This document shows, piece by piece, positions 34,321-44,360 of a stretch of 64,000 bases of DNA; position 1 is the first letter of the stretch, and each line of letters begins with the position of its first letter. The stretch spans positions 1-64,000 of the forward strand of contig JAPTJF010000056.1 in NCBI GenBank assembly GCA_029339195.1, read 5' to 3'. The stretch is from Micractinium sp. NFX-FRZ. Its lineage: Eukaryota > Chlorophyta > Trebouxiophyceae > Chlorellales > Chlorellaceae. The notes under the pieces were generated by a model. The model did not search any database, was not told where the DNA came from, and saw only the letters and a list, made by a program, of their open reading frames with translations. Position numbers and translations under genes: made by a program.

Positions 34321-36341
34321 GTGCCTGGCGCAGCGCTGGGCACTGCAGGTAGAGATGTCTGCTGCGGCTGCTGCGGCTGTTGCGGCCGCTGCTGCTGCTC
34401 CTGCCTGTAAGCTGGCAGTAAACTGGAGGCCTGATCAGACATTCCCTGCTGCTGCCATGTGCCTGACGCCACACTGACTGAGGCAAGTGCAGCCGCTTCC
34501 TGCTGCTGGCTCGGGCCACGCACCACAGGCGGCGGCAGAGCAGCGGCACTGGGGCGCGCAGCTCCACCGGGTGTGCTGCTGCTGCCGCCGCTGCCGCCAA
34601 GGGAGGACAGCACTTGAGCCAGGGCCGCTGTGTGCGCGTCCACAGCAGCACTGCCGATGGTGTTGCTGCTGGCGCCTGCGCCGCCTCCTGGCAGCAGGTG
34701 GTGCTTGTGATGTGCACCCCCCGTGGGTGGTGGAGTTGCTGCCGATTGCTGCTCGGCCCCATAGTGCCCATCCAGCTCCGCCAGCCTGCTTGCCTCTGCT
34801 GCCCTGCCAGAGCCAGGCTCTGCACTGCCTGCCTCTGGCATGAAGCTGAGCTGTGGGCCCTGCTGCTTGCCTGAAGAGCGCGGCTCCGCAGCAGCTGCCT
34901 GCTCAAACAGAGCAGCCAGGCTCTCCCCGCCGCCAGCGCCCCCACTGCCCAGGGGACGGCCCGCCGCCTGCTCCTCCAGCTGCCGCCGCACGGCCGCCAT
35001 CCTGCAGCACCAGCAAGACAAGCATTGCGTGATCAGGCCCCACTGCATGGCCAACATGTCGTAGCCACTTCGTGCGTGCAGAGAGCTGCAGCCCAAAGCC
35101 CAATGGCCCACGCCCAGCACAGCTGAGCAATTGAAGCACCGACACCCTCCCACAAGGGCGCCCCCTTGAGCATAGGAGCTCACCTGCCCGTGGCTGCCGC
35201 AGCATCCTTCAGGCTCGTGTCCTGCACAGCGCACGGCTGCGCTGCCTGCTCGGCAGCCTCTGTGTCGCGAGCCGTATAGGCAGCACCCACAAAGCGGGCG
35301 GTGGTGGGGGACAGGCCTGCCGCTGGCAGCTGGGTGGCAGGCGGCACACGCCGGGCGGGCGGCGTGCTGGCTGCTCGTGGAGTGCCGTCTGGGTCTGGCA
35401 GCACCCCCACAGTGCCCTCTGTGCTGCCGGCAGATGGAATGCGCCAGCCGTCTATGACATCGGCGCCGCTGTGCGCCTGAGCAGCTGCAGACAAGGGCTC
35501 AGACGTCAAGTGGACCGCCGCCGGCGCCAGCTGGCCAGCCTCATGCCCAGCATGCAAACCAGGCTCAGCGCTGCCGCCGTTCAGAGCAACATAGCTTCCT
35601 GCTGCCGGGGCCCCACCCAGAGCCCCGGCAGGCTGCTGCGAGGCCGGGTCGTGGGTGCTGCTGGGTGCTGGCGCGGCGCCGTATGTGTATGTGCTGTGAA
35701 GCGGCGTCAGCTGTGGGAAGGGCACAGGCGTCGGGGCGCCTGCACTGTTGCCGCCCTCCTGCTCAAGCTCATGCAGGCATGCATCCACGTCTGTCTGCAC
35801 AGGCAGCGGTGCAAGGAAGACGAGGTGGGTGCCCGTGCAAGAGTGCCTGCTCCTGCGCCAGCGACGGTGACGGCAGGAAGCATATCACTTACGGCGCCAC
35901 AGCCCGCCTGGCCCACAGTGCTTGAACTGACCTGCAGCCCAGTGATGGTGGCAAACGCGCGCTGCAGCAGCTCCACCCGCTCCTGTGCCGCGTGCAGCAG
36001 TGCCTGCCCCGCCTCCTGCGGGCTGCTGGGTGCTGCGCCGCTGCCGCCAGACGCAGGCTGGGGCTGGCTGGCTGCAGCTGCCAGCATGCTGGGCAGGAAG
36101 GCCACCACCTCCTCGTGGAAGCTGGATCCCAGGCGCTGGTCTATCTCCCACAGCAGGCCGCCAACATCCACCTGCATTGTTTTAAACAGTTGTTTACGCA
36201 AGGGTGGCCGGTGGCGGCGGGGAGGCGGCGGCGGCAACTGTCACGCACCTGGAGCGCCTGAATGACATTCTGCGCCCGCCGGAGGAGGCAGCCGCTGTTG
36301 GCCACGTGCCTCTCCAGCCCGAGGCCCTCCTGCGACTCCAT
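29416..36341 (-). CDS. 2046-residue low-complexity, coiled-coil protein of unknown function
   Basis: Exons 36249-36341, 35932-36171, 35184-35794, 32809-35001, 31302-32686, 31058-31142, 29416-30949 join in phase to 2046 residues. I do not recognise it. The N-terminal 110 residues look folded (GLERHVANSGCLLRRAQNVI, then VDVGGLLWEIDQRLGSSFHE and AQERVELLQRAFATITGLQ) and are the best search query. Most of the rest is Ala/Ser/Gly/Gln-rich. A helical, heptad-like segment runs from LLQRLAASHAQ through AADLAQQLLAQAHWDLQQEA and ELEAQGCFVEAAATAIEADR into EQAAAAAVHQLKQLEGDIAA. Internal repeats include GGLASSS units of about 38 residues, tandem EEVPRRVA units, SFPAGG and SLSPDG units, and a 13-Gln run. 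A short helix DEEAERLRSAGLLDAADAAA occupies exon 6. The overall style suggests a scaffold or centrosome-like protein, but this is a guess. Confidence 0.75.
31480..31735 (-). repeat. coding tandem repeat, about 38-residue period, three copies
   Basis: Within exon 5 of the large gene, GGLASSS recurs three times, each followed by a divergent segment and then by LGSY or FGRY plus QG. Copies differ by substitutions and small in-frame indels. Confidence 0.75.
34280..34322 (-). repeat. CAG (CTG as written) microsatellite, polyglutamine
   Basis: A run of thirteen Gln codons in exon 4 of the large gene, read on the minus strand just before PAEAGNFLQRM. Confidence 0.9.
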
Positions 36342-37081
36342 TCCGCCGCTCAAACGGCCTCGCGAAAGAGCGGGCGGGGTGAGCCCCAGCGCTCAAACGG
36401 ACAGTAAAGGGGGGAGTGTACATCAGTAATGGAAACACGTCCATTCCAAGGCCGTGCGGCCGCGGGCCGGCCAGGCGGCGCCAGGCTGGCGGTGGCAGCA
36501 GTGGATTGAGGGATTGCCTTTTTAAGCCAGAAATCTGGCTGTCACTGCACTTAGATTACCTACCACACCCAAGCACAACCAGTTGGCACACTCCGGTCTG
36601 GACAGCGCTGGAGCCCTGCCCCATGGTGGGGTAACTCTCGCTTGCAGCGCCCGCTGCCCTCCCTCGTCAGACACTTAGTACTGGCCCCTCAGCTTGTTCC
36701 ACTTCAACTGCTGCTATGCATTTAGGAACAAATTTAACTTTCGAATCTTCAGTCGGCATATTGCGCGACAGAGGTGAAATGGCGTGCCGCCCACGTTGGC
36801 AGCCGTGCGCCACAAGCCGCCCCCGCTGGCCTCTACTGTTCCGGATCAACCAGTGGATGTCTACCTTGTTGGCTGCAACTGCCTTAGAGTGAAGAAGCTG
36901 GCATCACCATCTCTTGGCTCGTTCCTGCCAGCGATGTTTTTGCAATGAATTTGCCGCGTGTGGCAATGGCGGCATGTCCTGCGGCAGTGCTCGCTGGCAC
37001 AGCAGGCTGGGGAGGGGCTCGAGGCCAAATCCTGGCGGGCCGGAATGCAATTCGGATCTTTATGTCTACACTCCGTGTAGG
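36342..37081. other. divergent promoter region of the large gene and the PLP enzyme
   Basis: 740 bp between opposite start codons. It includes an AT-richer block around 36500-36780. An in-frame Met at 36972 could extend the aminotransferase N-terminus by 37 residues. No repeats or named motifs seen. Confidence 0.5.
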
Positions 37082-40000
37082 ATGACGGACTGTGAACAGT
37101 GGACGCCGGAGCACACCCGCGCCGTGCGGGCCGGCCTGCCTCCGCTAGACCCGCCGCAGCTGGTGCACCTGAACTCGGCGGGATGCTCGATTCCCAGCGC
37201 CGCCACGCTCGAGGCAGTGCAGGACTACCTCCGCAGGTGAGCCGCCAGCACCCCCCGACCCGCCGCCGCTGCCGCTGCTGCCAGCGGCAGGTACACGCTC
37301 TCACGACCCCAAAATCACCTTGCTTGTATCACCCAAACTCGCTCTGCAAGCAGGGAAGCCACACGGGGCGGCTACGAGACGTTCTTTGCCTCTGAGGCCG
37401 AGCTGCAGCGGCCCTACGCTGCGCTAGCATCCCTGCTCAACTGCTCCCCCGCTGAGCTGGCCATTGTGTCGAGTGCCACAGCGGCGTGGCAGCAAGTGGT
37501 GTATGGCCTGGCCTGGAGCTGGCGCCCTGGAGACCGGGTGAGCCCACAGCACTGGTGTAGAGTGTAGAGGCTGGGTTTGCGCAACATGGGCGGCAGCACA
37601 GACTGGCACAAGGCCGCAGCGCGGGGGAAGCTTCCCGATGCGTCCCACTTGCTGCTGCTCGGCTGACCGCGCGCCCGCCTTCTGCTGAGCAGGTGCTGAC
37701 CAGTGTGGCGGAGTACGGCTCCAATTACATAGCCTTCCTGCAGCTGGCCAAGTAGGTACCCTGGGCATCGTACAGCAGGGGCTCGTGGCTGGGCCGGGTA
37801 GCCAACACAACCAAACCCTAACCTGCGTCTCGGCTCATGCTGCCCTCGACCATCCCCCATCGCTCACCGCCCAACGCATCAATTTCCCTATTTGCAGGCG
37901 TACAGGAATAGTGGTAGAGGTGGTCCCTGAGACGGCAGAGGGCGACATTGACCTGGCAGCCCTGGAGGCCATGCTGGCAGGCGGCAGCCGGCGGCCGGTG
38001 CTGGTGGCCAGCTCTCATGTGCCCACCAGCTCAGGTGAGTTACTGTTTTTTTTACACATTTACAACCGTAGAGGTTGTGAAGAGCGAGAACCAGGTTTGG
38101 CTTGCCTCGTGGCAGGCGGCAGCCAGCGGACAGTGCAGGCAGCATTCCCCACACACCCACGAAAGCTCCTGAAGAGCATCTGCCCCTTGACGGTGGCAGG
38201 GTGCACTCCGCTGCAAACAGCTGCGCCTGCTGCCCTGCCCGCCTATTCTGTTGTCGGAAATTCCGTCAATTGCCCTGCCCCGTCCCATCCATTTGCACCC
38301 GCAGGCAGGGTGTACGATGCAGAGGGTGTGGGCGCGCTGTGCCGGGCAGCGGGCGTGCTCTACCTGCTTGATGCCTGCCAGAGCGTGGGCCAGATGCCCG
38401 TCGATGTGCAGCGCATTGGGTGCGACTTCCTGTCAGCCACAGGTGGGCAGGCGGGGCCCGCGCGGGGCACGTCTGGGTGTGTTCCGCAAGGGGCAGGCTT
38501 GCTGTTGGTGCGGGCAATACAATGCATGGTGCCCAACCCGAACAGCGACCAATGGCTCTGCACCTGGGGTGTGGTGACCCATTCGTGGTGCCTGCTCGCC
38601 TGGCTGGGTACCATACCATGGCATGCCTCCCTGGATCCCCTCCATGCGCGCCAATCGCAGGGCGCAAGTACCTGCGGGGGCCACGTGGCTCCGGGCTGCT
38701 CTTCTGCCGCAGGCGCGCACCACCGCCTGTCATGCGCGCTGTACCAGTGCCGCTGCCGCCCACTTCCTGCTGCCATGCCATGGCTGCTCAGGCGGAACAA
38801 TCCAGGTCTTGCAGGCAGGGGGACAGGCGTGCCGCCCACCTCACACTGCCAACATGGCACCTCGCCCACACCCGCCTCACCCCACCTCCCCCCATTCCTA
38901 CAACCCCGCTGCCACGCCTCACGCCCTGCAGCGACGCCCTGCCCAAGTTTGAGCCTGCCACGTTGGACAATGTCGGCGCCTTCTGGGCGGGGCGGGACGA
39001 GTACACGCTGCAGCCCAATGCACGGCGCTTTGAGCAGTACGAGATGAGCTTTGCGGCCAAGGTGGGGGTGGCCTGCCTGGGCCGGCCTGCGGCTGCTGGG
39101 AGGGGGTTGGTTTGCTTGGGGACTGTGCCAGGTGGGTGGCTGGCTGGCAGGCCTTCGTACGGATGGGCATTGCTTGATGACACACAGTGCCAGATGTCAT
39201 ACATGCAGCCAGGGCTGACAGGGTGCCTGCCCATCTGCACGTCACGCACCACCACATCTGTGCATTCTGCCGGCCCCGCGACCTGCACTGGTCTTGTCCA
39301 CTCCCCACCCAGCTTGAGCTGCCCTTCTCTGCTTCTATTGAGGCCTCCCCCATCTGTCACCTGCAGGTCGGGCTGGGCGTGGCGGCAGAGGAGTGTGTGC
39401 AGCTGGGCATCGGCCGCATTTGGCGGCGCATCCAGCGGCTGGCAGCGGCGCTGCGCGACGGGTTGCGCGCGCTGCGGGGGGTGGGCGTGCACGACCACGG
39501 GCGCCGGCTGTGCGGGCTGGTCAGCTTCAGCGTTGCTGGCTACACAGGTGAGCGGGAGGGCTGCGGGCAAGGCGGGTGGGCGATGCAGGGCCACAGGAGA
39601 GGCCCACCCTTGCCGCTGTGCTGCTTGGGAGGGAGCGGTGTGGTAGGAAGAGGGGTGCTGCTTTGCACAAACTGGCGTGTGCACTGCTGCCGAAGGCAGG
39701 CCTTGTTGGCTCCTGTGGACCTGCCTGAATGCCACCTGCCACTTCTTATTTGCCCCTCTTCTTCACTTTGTTAGGTCCCGCCCGCCTCCACCCGTATCAC
39801 TTCGCAGCTTACATCCCGTTTCCTCTGCCCCAGCGCGCAGCCAGCAAGTGCTTCTTGACGCGCAGCACCTCAATGTCTACCCAACCCTTGCCTTCCCCTC
39901 CTGGCCTTGCCCCCTGCGCAGCCAGCGAGGTGCAGCAGGCGCTCGAGGCGCAGCACATCAACGTGTCGGTGTCTCGGGTGGGCAGCACACGGCTGGATTT

Positions 40001-40124
40001 TGAGCGGCGGGGGCTGGCGGAGGTGCTGCGTGCCTCGGTGCACTGCTACAACACGGAGCAGGAGGTGGAGCGCTTCGTGGCGGCGGTGGAGGAGCTTACA
40101 CGGGCGGCAGCATCACCGGGGTGA
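37082..40124 (+). CDS. class V PLP-dependent aminotransferase / cysteine desulfurase-like enzyme
   Basis: Exons 37082-37236, 37354-37537, 37693-37751, 37898-38034, 38305-38442, 38661-38712, 38932-39061, 39367-39547, 39922-40124 give 412 residues, normal for the family. Fold-type I landmarks: HLNSAGCSIPS at the substrate entrance, VSSATAAWQQVVYGLAW (phosphate-binding loop), VLTSVAEYGSNYIAF, LYLLDACQSVGQMPVDV with the PLP-nitrogen Asp and the Gln that precedes the ring contact, and SATGRKYLRGPRGSG with the Schiff-base lysine. No conserved catalytic Cys loop of NifS-type desulfurases is evident, so a C-S lyase, epimerase-like or aminotransferase role is possible. The start gives no obvious transit peptide; an upstream in-frame Met (36972) could supply a longer N-terminus. 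The intron after FCR has a weak GC donor (38713-38714), the least certain junction. Confidence 0.85.
40096..40100 (-). terminator. candidate TGTAA signal for the LRR gene, inside the opposite CDS
   Basis: TTACA on the plus strand lies in the last coding exon of the PLP enzyme, 146 bp past the LRR stop codon. I see no other minus-strand copy between the two stops. If used, the two mRNAs overlap in antisense. Confidence 0.45.
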
Positions 40125-40147
40125 TGATTTGAATTCATGTCCCAGGG

Positions 40148-40152
40148 TGTAA
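40148..40152 (+). terminator. TGTAA polyadenylation signal, PLP enzyme gene
   Basis: TGTAA 24 bp after the stop codon, with a second copy at about 40182. Only about 120 bp separate the two facing stop codons here. Confidence 0.6.
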
Positions 40153-40245
40153 TACAGGGTGTATGAGTGCATGACACAGCTGTAAATGGTACACAGTTGA
40201 GGCATCACATCTAGATCTAGCATCTGCTGCCACCGGCGGCGAAGC

Positions 40246-43200
40246 TCAGTCCCAGGCGGGCAGCGCGCCCGCCCCTGCCCCCGCTGCCGCCCCGCCAAAG
40301 CCGAAAGGCTGCAGGCCGCCCGCGGGGGCAGCAGGGGCGGAGCCCAGCAAGCTCTTGAGGGCAGCGGCACCGGTGACGACAGGCTGCGAGCTGAAGCCGG
40401 CCAGCCCGCCGCCGCTCTTCCCTGCCTTGCCCTTGCCACCGCCCTTCTGCCGCTTGCCGCCGCCCTGCTGCCGCTTGACATCAATCACCTTGAGCACGCC
40501 TGCAGGCAGTGTGTGTGTATGTGTAGAAGGGGTGAGCAAGGGCTACAGCCAGGTTGGGGAACTCATTGGCAACGCGCCGAAGACATGCCGGCAACAGCAG
40601 ACGCGTGCAGCGGGCCTTCATACACAGCCTGGCCCTCCTTGCCACGCTGTCAGCTGTTCTGAAGCCCTCCCTCCTAGCTAGCCCCATGATCCACCCTGCC
40701 CCATTGTATGAACCGGGCCTCCACCTTCCCCGCCCCGCAGCTGCCCCCACCTGTCTGCTTGGGGTCGCGCTGCTGCCTGGCCGGCTTGCGCAGCAGCTCT
40801 GACGCGTCGGCAGCATCGTCATCCGAGTCGCTGCTCGCTGCTGCTGCCGCTTTGGGTGGTTTAGCCGCTGCCTTGGCGGGTGCCGGCTTGCCAGCCTTGC
40901 CAGGCTGCTTGCCCGCTGCCTGCTGCTGCTGCTTGGGCTGCTTGCCGGCTTTGGCGCCGCCTCCCTGCCCCTCGGGCGCCGCGCGTTTCTTGCCAGCTGC
41001 CTCAACCGGCTGCTTCGGCTGCAGCGCCGCCGGTGCTGCCGGAGCTGCCTCCTCGTCTCCCTCCTCCTCCTTGCCACCCTTGTTGTGTTTGCTGCTACGC
41101 CGCTTACGCTTCTTCCTCTGCGCCTGTTCCTCTGCTGTTCCCTCACCCCCAGACTCGGGCTGCTCTTCTGCCACCGGGGATGCCGCTCGCTTGCGTGACA
41201 GCAGCTCTTCTCCCTCCTCTGCCAGCGGCCGACGCTGCTTCTGCTGCTGCTGCTGCTGCTTGCGCGCTCCCGGTGCTTGTGCTGCCTGCTTCTCTGCACC
41301 CGCATCCAGCTGCCGCTTCTTGAGGCTGGCTGGCTTGTCCGGCCGCTGCACATGCGCTGCAGCGGCAGCAGTCTGCTGCTGCCGCGGCCGCTCCTCCGCC
41401 TGTCGCTGCCTCTGCGGCTGCTGCTGCTGCTGCTGCTGCTTGGCCTTTGCACCCTGCTCCCTCTCCTGCTGCTCCGCTGCCGGCCGATCACGCTGCGGCG
41501 GCTGCTCCCCCGCCTGCTGGCGCAATGCCTTGCCCTTGGGTGCTGCTGGCGCCGCCGCCCCTGCGTCCACGCCGCCGCCGTCCCCCTCTGCTGCTGCGGC
41601 TGCTGCGGCTGCAGCAGCGGCCGCGTCTAGTGCCGCCTGCTTGCGTGGCCGCTCAGCGATTCTCTGATTGTCCAGAATTTCCAGGCGGGGCACCAGGGCG
41701 TTCACACGCTCCCGGTAGTCCGGCAGGGAGGCGAGTGGGCACCCCTTGAAGCTGACGGAGCGCAGCTGGGGCAGCTCTGAGAGCACCTGTGGGGCAGGGG
41801 CAGAGGCAGGAATGGGGGCAGGCAGGGAAGCAGGGCTCAGGGAGGAGGACGGAAGGGCGGTACGGCTGCTCTGGTTTGGTCTGGGGCAGAGCCAAGTGAA
41901 GGGATGCAAAGTGCATCAAAGGGGTCAGGGGCCAAACCCTTCCTGGGGCATGCTGTCCGGGTGCGGGTGGTGGGAGGGGTTGGGGGTTTGTGGGTTGTGG
42001 TAGGGGGATCATTCGGCAGCGGCCATGGGGAAAGGCGCGCGCCGATATCGACCCTGCCAGGTTTGCTCTAGCAAAGGCATCGAGAAACAAGACCAGGCGC
42101 CGTGGAGTGTGGTTGAGGCGGCCCGGCTTGAATACCCTTGCAGGCCGGCTGGCTGGCCGGCTGGCTGGATGGATGCACGACTGGATGCGAAGAAGCACAG
42201 AACAGACGGGCGTGAACGCCAGCAGGGCCGATCGGCAGGACAGGCAGCGCGGCTTCCTGCCATCGCCCCACGCCCCACACCACCCAAACACGGTTATCAC
42301 ACAAACCCTCCCTAGCCCACCAAGCCAACTCACGCCCCACCTCCCCGCCCACCCCTCCCACCTGGATGTCGTCAAAGGAGGCAATCGGGTTGCCTCCCAC
42401 ATCCAGGATTCTGAGCCGCGTGTTGCTGGCCAGCTCAGCGGGCAGCGCCGCCAGCTGGTTGTGGTTCAGCCGCAGCTCCTGCAGCCCAGAGCACCCCCTG
42501 CGGCACGGACAGGGCAAGGGCGGGGCGGGGCAAGGGCGGGGCGGATGAGCGAGCCGGCAGCCTGCGCCGTGTGGCGGCAGCGCAGTGGCACGGCACAGCC
42601 GCACGCACGGGGCGCCAGCGGGTTCCAAAGGATCCAAACACAGCAACGCCCAGCTTACACCAGGCCTCGCGGCAGCTCGCCCGGCCTGGCCCCACCCCGC
42701 CCCGCCCCGCCCCACCCTGTCTTTACTCACTTGAGTGCCGCCCCCAGGTCGCGCAGCTGGTTGTGGCTGGCGCTCAGCTTCTCCAGCTTGTGCGCCCCCG
42801 CCACCCACGACCCCAGGCTGGCCACCGCGTTGTGGCTCAGCACCAGCGTGTTCAGCTCCCGGCACTTGTCCAGGCCTGCGTTGCGTGGAGGCAACATTAC
42901 AAGGGAAATGGGCAGCGTGACTGGGAGGAATGGCTCGGCACCAGCGTGTCCACCTCGCTGCACTTGTCCAGGCCTGCATGTGACGCAAGTGGGGTGCGTG
43001 GTGACGTGCTGGAGAGTGGCTCGGCACACTACCGCGTGCTTGCACAGGCCTGCAAAGCGAGCAGCAGGCAGACGGAATGGCTGGCAGGGCGGGCGGCAGG
43101 GTGCATGGCGCGGTAAACAGCGAGGGGCTAAGCGGGCAGGCGGGTGGCAGCCAGGAGATGAGGGCTCCCCGCAGGCCCCAGCCTGCTGTGCTGTGCTGTG

Positions 43201-44047
43201 CTGTGCCCACTCACCTCCCACCAGCGTGATGTGGTTGTCGTTGAGGATCAGTGCCTTGAGGGCGCGCAGGCGCCCCACCGCCACCTTGCCCTCCAGCTGG
43301 TTGCGACCCAGGTTGAGCACCTGCGCGGGCGGGTGGAGAAGAAGGAAGGGCGCCGGCAGGGTGAGGAAAGGGTGCATGCATGCATGCGTGCGTGCATGTG
43401 CGCATGTGTGCATGCATGCACGCATGTGCCGGTCACATCATAAAGGGGGGTACATGCACCAGTTATGGAGCCAGCTGCATGGGGTACGGGCGCCACTCGG
43501 GCAGCACCCAAACCCTCTCCAGCGCCTGCCACCGCCCCTCCCACGGCCCCTCCCACACGCCCCCCAACCACAGCCACCCAGCCACCCACCCACCTCGAGT
43601 GCCTCCAAGTCCTTGATTGCATCTGCGCTGGTCAGCACGTTTTGTGCCGCCGACAGCCAGCGCAGCTTTGTGTTGGCCCCAATGCCGTCCAGGCTGGCCA
43701 GCTGGTTCTTGGAGACGTCCAGCCGGGTGAGCGAGGAGCATGCTGCCAGGTCGACTATCTGCAGGGGATGGGGAGAGGGAAAGGGAGCGGCGTTGGCAAG
43801 GAGCGGCAAGGCGGGGCAGCGGCGGCAGCCAGCAGCGGTGAGAAAGGCAGCTGAGGCTGTCACTTCACCATGCATGACCTCTTGCTGACGCCATCGATAC
43901 CCCACAGAGCAGCAGACGGGCCGAGAACCCCGACGCATGCCGCACCTCCGTGATGTCCTTGTTGCTGCAGTCCAGCCGCTGGGCTGACTCCAACGACTGC
44001 CCTTCAGGCAGCAGTTGGGCCACCAGGGCGGGGGTAAGCTTCCCCAT
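40246..44047 (-). CDS. SDS22-like leucine-rich-repeat protein with long basic low-complexity tail
   Basis: Exons 43946-44047, 43594-43758, 43215-43320, 42731-42875, 42362-42497, 40751-41786, 40246-40499 give 647 residues. Roughly residues 20-280 form about ten 22-residue leucine-rich repeats of the SDS22/U2A' type (RLDVSKNQLASLDGIG, VLNLGRNQLEG, ALILNDNHITLVGG, TLVLSHNAVASLG, KLSASHNQLRDLG, ELRLNHNQLAALP, ILDVGGNPIAS), closed by a cap with YRERVNALVPRLEILDNQRI. The remaining half is Ala/Gln/Lys-rich with bipartite basic runs (QRKKRKRRSSKHNKGGK), suggesting a nuclear location. The end is GVLKVIDVKRQ, a Gly/Lys stretch, then ALKSLLGS and LPAWD. The function is inferred only as a protein-interaction scaffold, perhaps with protein phosphatase 1 or RNA-processing partners. 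Intron 3 carries degenerate copies of the exon 4 edge. Confidence 0.85.
43370..43432. repeat. alternating purine-pyrimidine GCATGC/GTGC tract
   Basis: About 60 bp of nearly uninterrupted alternating purine-pyrimidine sequence (gcatgcatgcatgcgtgcgtg and onward) in an intron of the LRR gene; such tracts can adopt Z-DNA. A similar tract lies at 47320-47366. Confidence 0.85.
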
Positions 44048-44360
44048 GGCCGCCTGGCTGCCTGCACCCTCTCGTCTTTCTCCAGCTGCCCTGCGCCTCT
44101 AGTTGTTCATGTATGTCGACACTACGATCAAAAGAACACGGCAAACACACACCTCTGCGCCCTCTCAGGGGCACGCCGCACTCGTGGCGCAGCAGGCCTT
44201 TCATATCTGTTTCGAGCTCCATTTGGCCTTTGTCAGCCGCTTTGGCGCGCCCTGTGCTGTGGAGGATCATCAGGGTGCAGAGCCGCGCGACAGGGGGGCT
44301 CAAGGCCTTGCTTGAGGTCTCGCCCTTGTGTCCAAAGGGGTTTGCTCTCTCCCACGTACC
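44048..44360. other. 313-bp bidirectional promoter region, LRR gene and ACO-like gene
   Basis: Separates the divergent start codons. AT-richer patch near 44100-44150. No further element recognised. Confidence 0.5.

Noticed and set aside
40708..41667. 319-codon plus-strand open frame opposite the LRR gene tail
   Set aside because: Poly-Cys/Ala/Leu composition is the complement of the Gln/Lys/Ala-rich coding exon on the minus strand.
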